From Piscicola geometra (Eukaryota > Annelida > Clitellata > Hirudinida > Piscicolidae): a DNA stretch of 64,000 nucleotides. This document shows positions 1-12,100 of the stretch, in pieces. Below the pieces are notes generated by a model. It had not been told where the DNA came from and did not search any database. It saw only the letters and a program-made list of their open reading frames with translations. Where the stretch lies: NCBI GenBank assembly GCA_943735955.1, contig OX030957.1, positions 3,911,801 to 3,975,800 of the forward strand, read 5' to 3'. The position numbers and the translations under genes are program-made. The stretch's first letter is position 1. Each line of letters opens with the position of its first letter.

Positions 1-59
1 CAACTCAACTCAATGGTGAAAGTCTGCTAGTAAAAATGCTTAACTTTTAAGCAACCCAC

Positions 60-166
60 TTGGCACTCCCGAAACCAGTTTTAAAGGTCTCAGGACTCGG
101 ACAGCCCTCAAAGTTCGCAAATTAAACGTGCTGCCACCTCCACCTGCTGCGAACAACGCTATAAAC
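60..166 (-). CDS. Cav2: Cav2 alternative IS4 exon, form B (107 bp)
   Basis: Acceptor CATTGTAG and donor CCAA|GTGGGT bound a 107-bp exon. After a Gly-rich S3-S4 linker ([10 protein letters not shown]) it encodes [20 protein letters not shown]. This is the canonical Cav2 IS4 with five basic residues at every third position. It is five codons longer than form A because of the glycine linker. It lies closest to the window edge; the next channel exon is outside. Confidence 0.93.
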
Positions 167-3100
167 CTACAATGGAGGTTTAGGTAGAAAGAAATTATTT
201 CACCACTTTTAAGATTTTGCTTATTTAAACACTAAATTGTTTTTTCCCATGTTTCAAAACATTTTGCAAATGATTTTTGAAGTATTTTCAGGTTTACTAG
301 TGTAAAATGCATTTATAAAAAAAATGTAAATTAAAATATATTTTAGAATCTAGAAAAAATTGAAAAAAGTATGAAAATTTTAAATTAATTTTGGTAGAAA
401 TATAAAAAGCGTGAACGTAATTTACTTTCTTAATTGTTTTCAAATTCAAAGATATGAAATGAATCACTAAACTTTGGTTTAATTAATTACCTCGAACTTC
501 ATTAAATTTAGATGTTTAATAACTATACCATATAGTATATGCTTTTAATAATTTGACCAACTGAGCAAGGGTTCATATTGGTCATACGCCTACAACATCC
601 GACTAACTTTGAACTAGTGGACATTTTCACAATAAAGCTAGAAGTTCTCTAATTTGCTAAATCAATTTTTTGTTTGTTTTTTAAACTAGTAATACTGCAA
701 TGAAGACCTCTGTATGCTTTAAAAGAACAATAAATAAAAAAAATTCAATAAAATTTATTAAAAAAGTTCTAGACCAAGAGTTAAAAATCTAAAGTTATTC
801 AAATCACGCTTAACGGGTAGTCAAGCGTATAACGACTCCCAACTTGACTAATGGTAAAGTGTCCTAACTTCAAATTCAACACAGCTATTCTTTCAAGTGC
901 TGCAGTAAAAAGTCTATTTTCAAAAGGAAGACATCTTACGTGCTAAAGGATTATCTCTGTCAGATGAAAACTTCGAGATGCCACTTTTCACGAAGAGCAA
1001 CATTCATTTTATGAAAGAAGAAAAAAAAAGATTAATTTATCTATATATTGCGTTTTTCCCATTGTCACAATATTATTTCTTTCTTTGTCACTTTAAATTT
1101 AAAGCAAGAGTTTTTAGTTTGATAAAAATAACAATTTCATTCTATAATAGTAATCTTCTGTTTCATTTTAACCTTTTTTACTTCAACTTTGATTTTTTTT
1201 GAAAAAATGAAATATAATTTATTAACGTGAACCATGAATTTGAATCAAACTAACTGAATTTTGGTTAACGGATTAACGTTTATTGAAGTTTAATTTTTGA
1301 TTAACTGTGCCCATCTGTGCTAACATACTAGAAGAATTTTCAAATGAAAAAATATACACATTTTCTAATTAAAAATTAATAAATTTATAAGATGATAAAA
1401 AATACTTCCATTTCTTAATCTTTTAAAATAAATTAGTATGAATAAGCCTATTCAAGAATAAAAAGCCAATTATTTAAAAATAATATAGAATTAATCAATA
1501 CAAAACTACAATCAATTTTTCTAATGCAGCGTCACAGCGAACCAAGCTCCAAAATGAGTTCTAAATGATCAACAATTCTGCATTCGGACTCTCAATCGAA
1601 CTTCATGCCACTCAAAAAATTTTACTAACATAAAACTATCAAATAAAACTTAAGTTTCAGTTTTAAAATAAAAAAACTTAAGAACTAGAAAAATGTATTA
1701 ACATATGGCTCCAACTGCTAATGTTTCTAAAATAAAAATCGAGATCTTTTATCATTCAGGTTCAAAAGCGCGAACTACAGCAATCAATCGCTTCAACGTG
1801 AGTCGTTATTCACCACGGCTGTCACAAACACGATACTAATATGAACATTCCACGTTTTCGAATTCAATTGAGTGGTGATTGTTGGTTCGATTGTAGTCTA
1901 CTGTTTTTTAGCTTTATCATTATTTAGTTTTGATTTTTAAATTCGCCATTAATTCTAGGTTTTGTATTTTAAGAGCTAACGAAAATTCTAGTGTTTATTT
2001 TGCCTTCACATGATTTCTAATAGAATGCTTTAGAGGAAGTTTCAAACACTTTTCATAATATTTTAGTTAGTCTATAAACAATATTTAGTGTCTTGAGTTA
2101 GGCTTAAAGAACTTAGAGGCTTGCTTGGGCCTCTCTTTGTACAATTGCTCGTGTGTGTAAATTTATATTTTTTTATGTGTGCTTTTGAAGGTTTTATGTG
2201 TGTTTGGGTGTATTTTTGATTTTTCTAATTCACAGTTGAGTGATATACATGCGACGATGCTCAAAATTACTTTCAAAGCCGGTGACAAGCTTCAAAGGCC
2301 TCAAGACCCTGAGGGCTCTGAGGGAAGGCTGGTCAAACCTCTTTATGAATAGAGACAGCAGTCTGCAAGGGATGGTTGGTGTAGAATTGACAGGTTTTCA
2401 ATGTCTATCAGCTTTTGCTGATAGACTACTAGTGGAATTTGAAAAAACCAATATTTTGTGCCCTTCTGATCTATCTATACCAAGTTTTTCCAACGTCATC
2501 ATCCATCATGAATAATGGAAACTATGTGAAATTACATATAACTGATGATAAAGTTGTGAAAATAGTTTTTTTCTGTCTGTTTTGACATGAAAAATGTCTT
2601 GGGTGAAAGTTTCTCTTGGTTATTAAATTTTTTTGATATAGTTTACATGTATGAATAATGAAAAATTCAAAAACAAAAATTGTAAATGTTTTATTAATAA
2701 CCTTTACGTTTTTTTAGCATGAATTACATAGAAACAGTTTGGCAATAAAGACAAAGTATAATACTTGCACCAGAATCCAATAATTTAGACAACTTATGAG
2801 TATTTTGTAAGTTAATGGTATTTAAAATTGCGTTTGATAAAAAAATAGTTTATGAATTGATTGATTATTTAAAATCTTTTTAATAATAAACTATAAAGAA
2901 ATAAATAACTTTCGACTATATCTTTTTAAACAATATTATTCATTTTTAAATTTTTGTAACAATTATTTACCAATAATGATAAGGTTTTTAGAAGACTCAT
3001 TGAAATTACTCGAATAATAAATTTTATTAAAATCTTTTATTTATACTTTAGTTTCCCACAAAAAACTATTTCAGAACACATTCTTCATTGTGAATTAGAC

Positions 3101-6100
3101 TTTAAAATGCTTAAAATTAAATTGAAAAACAAATTCAATTAATAGTTTTGCGAAATTGAATTGAAAAAAAAATTCTATTCATAGTTTAGTGCAAATAAGG
3201 TGGTGGGAAAAGCGTTCGATAGATGAGAAGGATTCTATTTGAAACTCTTTTTTTAAAGATTTTCTTGATAATAAAAAAATATTTTTTAATACAGACTAAA
3301 GAAAATATTTAAATATAAAATTAGAAAACAACAATTTTTTTTCGTGCTAACCATATTCTAAATAGCCCGTTTAAAGATTTTTTCCAATTTTTTAATATAT
3401 GTTAGAATGCCAATTTTGAAAAAAAGATTTATTAAACTGTTTATGAGATCATATTAAATAATCTAACACCACCAAGTTACGTTGTTGAGGGCCAGAGTTT
3501 AAAGATATTTTAACTACTAAAATTAATTTCTAATAATAGCCCCAACTCTATCCTAAAGTTACACCACTGATGTAAGATTATTTAATATGAATCTATTTAT
3601 GCACTTATTTTTTCTATATTAATAAATAAACCTCTTAAGGTTTCAATTGAATATTTCAACAATTACTCGTCACACAACACCAAGTTTTTCTTAAGGGCTT
3701 TACAAATGCATCATTGACTTTAAAAGAAATGAAAACTAAATAAAGCCCTTCAGCATCAACACACATAGAAAAAAAAGTTTTTCTAAATAAAATGGTTTTT
3801 ACTAGCTAAGTAACAATGCCTTTCATTGAAAATTGTTCAATTACTTGTGGATTATTCCCGTTTTTAAAAAAATTGAAAATTTATTTTATTACAAAGTAGT
3901 TACGTTAAGTTACATTTTTACTCAGAAAATGATTTTATTTAAAAATGAATAACTAAAATGCTTTTTGAAAATCTTTTTTATAAGCCTTTCTTTTCTGCAA
4001 GTCCTATTCTGAATGTTAAATAATTAATTATTTTTAAAAGAGTTTAACAAAGAATTTTCTTTATTCTAAATAATTGAGTTATGTAGGAAAGTTAAATTTT
4101 TATCGAGAAAGCTAAAATTAATTTTTCAGCACTTTCTATTTATTTAAAAGCATATAAACGTACCCATTTCATAATAGATTAACTCACACGCATGTAGAGA
4201 AGACAGATCAAAATTAAAGTTATTATAACATAATAGGATTAAATTAATCTCTTCAGATTTCATGCCTAAAAACTTTTAAGAAAGTTATAATCAATTTGAG
4301 TTCTAAGACAAACGGTTTCTACGGCTCGAAGGTATTCCACTTCAAATGCACTCATTATACACAAATAATTAAAATACTTTTTTTCAAGCATAACTGATTT
4401 TCCAATTTAATTTCTCACATTTGGTTCTGTTTTAAGATTCAATATAGCCTAAAAAAAACTTTTTTTTATTCAAGTTAGAAGATTCAAAGAACACTGAAGT
4501 TATGGCAGCCAATAATGAGAATATTCTATAGTACTTTAAAAAAAAATTCGAATTTGATTGAATTCTCAAAATGAAATATATTAATTTGATAATTTTCAAA
4601 CTTTCTGGTTTCGATTATTATTTTCATTTATTTTTTTTTTCTTTTAAAAAATATAAATCAATTTTCATAAAATTTATGAATAAGCATAAATAAAAAAACA
4701 GCAATAATAGTAGACTTATAATTCAATTACAAACAACATCAAGTAGTTTTCACAAAACATTCAAGTTATTTAAAAGTAATATTGGCACATAAAAAACAAT
4801 AGTAGACTAAGGAATCAGATACACAAAACGGTGAGTACCCAGTGACGACGACTACAAAGTCCATGATGTTCCAGGCGTTTCTCAAATAGGCTCCTCGGTG
4901 GAAGAGAAAGCCAAGAGCCACAACTTTGAAGGTCGCCTCGATGCAGAAAATCATCAAAAAGTAAATCTCAGTTTTCTCCTGGAAAATAGTGCAATAGTTA
5001 GTGGTGGGATAAGAAGAAAATGAAATTAGAATTTCAAGAGCTGGTAATATTTAATCCGATTTTATCTTAGTTCTCATAGCTTTAAAACACTTTTTAAGAG
5101 GAAACTATGTGTATTTAGAAAAAAGATCTTGTTAGCGGGCTATTAAAATTTTTAAGACTTCATTTAGTTTTTTTTGTTTTTTTCAATAATGTTTTTGCAC
5201 GCTTCAGCAATAAACTAGAAAACGGAATGAGGCTGGGCGAAGAGCAATATTGAAGCGTGTAAAAATTACAAGCTCAATATCGTTCCACTTTGAAAAATGA
5301 AACCTTTGGTAATTATTCATTTAATTTCTTCTTGGTTAACTATTTATGAATTAAATTTAAGCTTTATTTTAACAAGTTTTTTTATTGAAATTGAACTCTT
5401 TTTAATGTAAGTTTTTATATATTTGAGCTAGCATGCCAACATTTAAAAGAATATGTTTTTCATTTGAAATTTTAAAAAAATAAACTGTTTTTTTTAGTCT
5501 CGAAGGAATTATATATTCTTGTAACGTGGCTAACCTTTATGTTTTACTTTGCGGTGTTTTTCTGATGACCTAAAAACTTATATTAAACACAAAAGAGCTA
5601 CAAATAATGGTAATTTACAGCTTTTAGTTATGTATTTTACAATATTATATGTAAGAAATTATGTTTCAGCCACAGTATTAAAAAAACTTCGCGTATTTGA
5701 CAATTTTATTTATTAGAAACACATCTACAAATGAGTTGGCATATGTTTTCAAAAGATTGAGTTCCCTTATACGTGAGATTGTTTTTGACAAGTTATTAAC
5801 GCTATCAATACTGTATAAAAAGTTTTGTTTTATATCTGATACGTCTTCTTTAAGGTACAAAGAAAAAATATTACAGCGTCTCCAGACGAATACTGAGAAG
5901 TCAATTGACATAAAACAAACCAAACTCGCGTCTAATACAACACATAAAGTTCAGCCAGATTGCTTGCTCTTTTATTCAAGTAATAAAGATAGTCATAAAT
6001 CAATGGCACAAGAGCGTGGGAGTCATTACATATGTAAAAAGTCTCGTCTTCAAGGCTCGTGTTAGTTGTTCAGACTCTTGTATTTTCTGTTCAGATCATT

Positions 6101-9100
6101 TTGGAGTTTTTGTGACCTATTATATCTCAGTTTTTTGGCTCTTAAATATTTTTTTATGTTTTTATTATAAAATTTTTAACTGTGCAATTGATAATAAAAC
6201 ATTCTGTTTGTGAAACTTCACCTAAGTTTATTTGTTTATTTATTCCACTATGATTATTTTGGTAATTGTGCTCAATATAGCTTTTATCATGAAAATAATA
6301 ATTATGTTTTTATTATTTATTTCAACAATTAATTGATAAAGAAATTTCATAAATAATTTTTATTTTCAACTAATTTATTATTTCTTTTCCAAGATGTATT
6401 CTCTTAGAAAACGGATTGTTTTACAAATCTAAATAAAGAGTATAAATTCTTCAAGTTTTCTTTAAGCGATTTGTATTTTGAAACGCGAGAGCTAAACGAA
6501 GCTTTCAAATAGTTCAAAAATCAGAGCATCTCAATCACAAAACGTAAAAGGATTCATATTTAGAAGATGAGCAATTCAGCAAAAAGCGCTCACCAGCTCC
6601 AGACTGAGAGGAGTTTTGTCGTTATCCGGCAAATGTTCTTCCAAGGCTAAAACGATGCAGTTGGCTATGATGGTCAAGAGAACCATGTACTCGAAAGGTG
6701 TGTAGGTTGCAAGAGAACGTGTGTTAAGGTAAATATAATTATTGCTCAACTAGTAATTTCTAATAAAATACTATGTCTATAATGAAAGATTATAATGAAA
6801 AACAATTAAGAAAAATTGAAATAGTTAAAGGCTGAATGACTCAAAGGTTATCCCCATTCAATGATGGTCTGCGCTGACTTCCTGATGAAGTTTCCCTCGT
6901 TGAAAATGAACAAGGAACGGTTGAAATTCTTTTTTCCAGAGACTGGTACGTCTAGTTTGTTCATCCTTCTACCGTCTCCCAGCAAGTTCCACTCACCCAT
7001 CTCCTCTTCGGGCCCTCTACACGCCCTACCGTAGTTCACTTGCGCATCTATGCCAGCTCCTGAGTGCTTGTCCTCGTTATTGAAGGCTCCCTCACCAGTC
7101 TGTTTTTGTGTGTGTGCAGATTTGTGTATGTGTGTTTGCATTGATTTGCATGTGTCTAAATTTGAGTTTGAGACTTGTGTATAAGTTATTGTTTTTTGTA
7201 TATTTTCTTCATTTTTTTATGTTCCAAAAACACGAAGATATTTTTTCAATTCATTTTTCAAACTGAGCATGTGGACGTTAGAATAAAATAGAGTTGAATC
7301 TGAGTAGTGAAAACCAATTTCAAATTTCGAAAGCCTCTTTGTCAAATCGCTGTTATCTTTTTGTGTTTATGTTCTCTCAGATTTGTATAACAGTACTCCA
7401 AGTAAAAATGTAGTTGTTATCTTTCAGAGTTATCATTTCTATTCCCCAATGCTTCATATGTGTAAAAAAAATTATATTTAAGTTTAAAAATGTTTATTAA
7501 TTTTTTAGAATTTTTTTAAAAATAAACTGATTTAATGCGATAAAAATTCATTTTAAAGCAATTTTTTTCTTTTTTATAATGACTTTCCATTTTTTTGGAA
7601 AATATTCAATGTATGAAGGACGTCGTCATGAGTGTGTAACGACTTTCGACTTGGCCAATGGCCAATGGTTCTAGATTCGAGTGCAACCGATGCCCTAGTA
7701 GCACATAGGCACGATTGAAAGTTATCAGTCTTTATGGCTTAAAAGCTCATTCTGGCTATACGCCCCAATAACAATGCTTATAATTATTAATTAAATTATT
7801 TATTATTAGTGTACTGCTTCAATTTAATGTATAAATTTATTTTATTTTTATATATCAACATCTGATAATATAGGAAATTTTCAATCAATTTTATTGTTTT
7901 TGAATTTCACATGTGAAAATAAATGTCATCTTTTAATTATGTTATTTCTATTATTAAAATAATTTTCATAGTAGTGCTATTTCGATAAATATTATAATTA
8001 TTCTTATCCCAAAAAAATAATAATATTTCCGATCTATTGCGGCTTTTTTGTTTTCAAACACAAACACCAATTATGCAATCGAACCTTTTTGACCCCGCTG
8101 ATGTCTGTGGCGTCATCACCTCCTTGCGGTGACGTTTCAGTTTTCATTCTGGAAAAATTCGAAATAAGCAAATATTCCAAGAAGAATTTATTCGATAAAA
8201 TATAAAAAACGCAGTTTGAGAAGGTAAGAATGGTAAAGAAAGTTATGTTTGAGACAAATAAGATGAAGAGATAAGATAACAAAATTATGAAAAATATTCT
8301 AAAATGTATTTTTATTTTTATTTAATTATGTGCAAAGAAGTTATATGAACTAAAGTAATAATTTTAACAAATTGTTTTTCCTCATCATTGATTCTGAACT
8401 TGATTCAGAATTATTACGCAAGGCACCATAAACAACGAATAGAGAGATAATTGAAAAATTTTAAAACACAAATTAAGAACTAAATACGCACAATATAACC
8501 TTGATCAGCAATTTCTTGTTTGATGTTTTTCTAATATCACTTCAGGGGCTTTGCATTGAGTCTTTATTTATAATACGAAACTCTGGATAAAAGCAACAAC
8601 ATTAAAAAATCTTTCATCAGCCACACTTTCTTAGTAATTTTTTCAACTTTTAGGTTACTTCATTGTTGCAAAATTGTTTTTTTCTTCTGCCTAACACCCA
8701 TACACAAACCTATGTAGCACCACTTTATATGCATGACAAGGTATATACCTACTCGGTTTAGTGGACGACGTGCGTCAAGATAAAAATATAAAGTTTTCTA
8801 ATTATAAGAATACTTATAGAAGAAAACGGTTTTGATACACTTTGTTCCAATTTTCACAGCTTCAAACACAATTTAAATTTTTTATATCAATTTTTTTATT
8901 CTAATTTTTATAGTCCTTTCAAGAACGGTCTCAAAAACTTTAATATAATCATCTGATACTAAATGGTCTAAATACATTTATTATATCGTGAAAAAGCTTA
9001 AAAAAATATATTTCAAGAACTTTTTTTATATTTCTATAGTTCTTAATTTTTACTACATTCTTTCATCCAAACTTTTCAACTAAATCTTACAAAACATTAG

Positions 9101-12100
9101 AGTTGAACATTTCTAGTATTATATGATTTTGTAGCTATTAATTGAATGTCACTACAATGCCCTATCTCTACTTCATCACTCTAACTACGATTCTGAAAGT
9201 TCTTATTGAATTCTATTAGTTTATATTGCTTATTAGTTTTATTACATCACCCTTTAAACACTACGTTTGAGTTAAAATTCTGTGTCATCTGCTTCCTTTT
9301 CCCACTTCTCAAACACCTTCTCAACTAAACACTCTGACACATTTTCAGATATCTTGAATCCAGAGAATGTCCTTCAATCAACACAGTTTTGTAACACAAA
9401 GCTCTTTTCATCTACCCATTAATTTATTTCTTCTACTTGATGTATCAATGACTTTTTAGATGCAGGTTTTTTACACACAAAAAATAAAACCCGTGACTGA
9501 ACTGTCTATATTTTACCAAAAAATGTTATGATTTTTGAATGAACCAAATGTTGAGTAATATAAGCATCAAAGAAATTAATAAATAATTAAAAAAGCTTAT
9601 TTTTGAAACTTTTTTTTACAACCACAATTGTAACAACTTATTTTTTTCTCATCAAGACTGTTTTCATCTTTGATAATTTGATTATTTAAACTAATTTTAA
9701 AATGTATCATAGTATTTAAAGATTATAGTATAGGATTTTCTTGAATAAATAAAAACTAGATTTTTCTTCAACATTGGGCCTTCAATTAATGTTTTCATAC
9801 TTAATATTCCCCAAAAATCAGCTTTGAAGTATGTACGCTAGCGTACACTTTACTCACCTACCTTGCTGGCGTATGCTGTGTATGTGTGTTTGTGATGATG
9901 TGGGTATGTGTGATGGATAGATGGGCGGACAAATAAAAAATCGAAGAATAGAATGATGGTTAAGTGGATAGGTAAATGTTAAAAATATAAACGTATGTGA
10001 ATATATAATGAGATGAATGAATGATTAAATACGAAGGCCGATGAAAGAATGTTCGGATAAGAAGACATACATGCATTATTTCAAAGAAAAATAGCTAGAA
10101 ATCTATTTTATCGATCTCTCTAATTTCTAAAGATTATATTTTTGAAATTTAAAAAAAAACGTAGTAAGGCTGTACGCACGCTTGTTTTTGCTTATGATCT
10201 CTTTAGTATGCTGCTAGAAAAAAGAATTATTTCTGAACATTCTATTCTGTGGTCAAAATGGTACACTTAAACAAACATACGTACACTTTGGACAATCTGA
10301 AAACCCAATATACAGCAAAATAAGCCTATATACTTAAGTGCAAAAAATTTTTAGTTTTTAGAAAAACATAATTTGATGCATAAAAGATCTGGAATTTTTT
10401 AATAATAAACGTAACTACTGAAACAAAATAACATACAAAAAAAACAAAAAACGCAACAGCCACGCAGTTGAAAGGTGTGTAGGCCTGCACACCTAGGACG
10501 ATGCTTTGATGTTTTTTTAACAATTTATATTTTTAAAGTATTTATTTGCATGGAATCTTATGACTGAGTAAAAAAGCTAAAATAATTTCAAACTTAAAAG
10601 AACTTTTTTCTCCTAAATATATTTAAACTTTGATTTTTACACTTTTTATTTTTTTCAAATAAATATTGTCTTATGTTTTTGGATTATGAAAATAATAGTT
10701 ACAGTTAAGTATAACATCTGAAAATGTGTTTAGAGTAACGTCTACCTTTTTAAAGTAAACTCAATTTTATATCGTCTAATTTATCTAAAAAATTGTATAA
10801 AAATATGCATTTGTTTGGTTCATTCAAAATTATATTTCAATGATTTTTAAATTATTTGCATGAAAATTTTCAACGCTCTTTATTTATTATTTTAACTAGT
10901 TTAAAATCATTATATTGCATTTGTGTTGATGATTTTATTCTAATAACCTGACTCATCACTTTAATCATGAAAAGCTTTAAAAGATTAATTTTTACTGATA
11001 AATAATGCTCAAATTATTTTATATGAACATTTTGAGTTTTTCTTACCTATAACATCCATTATTTGCCCCTTATTGTTAAAAAATAATGAAAAAGGTTTTT
11101 TTAATCAACTAAAAATTCAAAATAAAGTAAATGCAAAATGTTTAAAAGAAATGTAAGTCTCAAAAAAAGCTTTCAGTTAGAAATTTTTTGCGTTTTTTTA
11201 CAAAGAATTTTTACAAATATTATAACATGAAAACCACTTTCAAATGAAGTTGACCAAACAGAGATAGTAACTTCAATATGAGCACAACCTGAACAGTTTC
11301 CATAATCGTAATCGGAGGCTTGTTTGTTCAGTGTCACTCTCTCCCAGCTACTATATTGTTTTGGTGAGCAAATATGGCCCCTAGATAGCGTCAAAAGCTA
11401 CGGAAAATAAAAATAAAAATGTACTGGACTATCATATCATATCATACATCATCATGCCTAATGACTCATATGGCATGATGACGTACACTGTGGAAAGTTT
11501 TATAGAGACAACAGCCAGAATTGTTTTGATTTTCATAAGCATCATCATAAAAAAACCTTTGAATTAAAAATGCTGAATTATATATTTTCAGTGCTCATAC
11601 ATTCCACCAAATACGTGGAAAAAAGTAAACATGTAATATTAAAAAAATAGGAGGATTTTCAGAGTTATTAGACTCGAAAAAATGTATAATTAAAAAATAT
11701 ATTTCATCTGTTTTCAAAAATGTTTTTTTCATTCTAATTTGAAAACTGTTCAAAATATAATAATTTTACGTTAAAGTTATAACTTTAAAAATATTCGAAT
11801 TTAAGATCACAAAGGAAACAGAGAACTCACAGAGGCGTGCCATCTATGGACTTCCAAGAACTTCTGTGATTTTTTAACCTGCTTTGAACAAGAGCACATG
11901 ATCTCAAATCTGAAGTGTCTACTGCCCTTCTCCTTGGGATGCCTTGACTTGGTGATAATCTTTCCCCACTATTCTCCGCTTCTTCGGTTTCCACGGTTTT
12001 CGCAGCATTCTCTTCATTTTCAGAAACAACGTCTCTCAGTTCTGATTCAGATTCATGACAAAGACTGCCGGAGTTCAAGTGACCACTAACAGCAACGAGA

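Noticed and set aside
5697..6065. 122-codon plus-strand frame in a Cav2 intron
   Set aside because: AT-rich codon use, no motif, no splice context, and opposite to the host gene.
6985..7000. Splitting the Cav2 pre-IS1 exon at an internal GGTGAGT donor
   Set aside because: The frame stays open through it into the conserved segment, and no matching acceptor was needed; it may still be a cryptic donor.
10326..10523. Minus frame with YTPFN resembling the Cav2 IS1 start
   Set aside because: Only a few residues match, no IS1 helix follows, and the true IS1 exon is at 6594.
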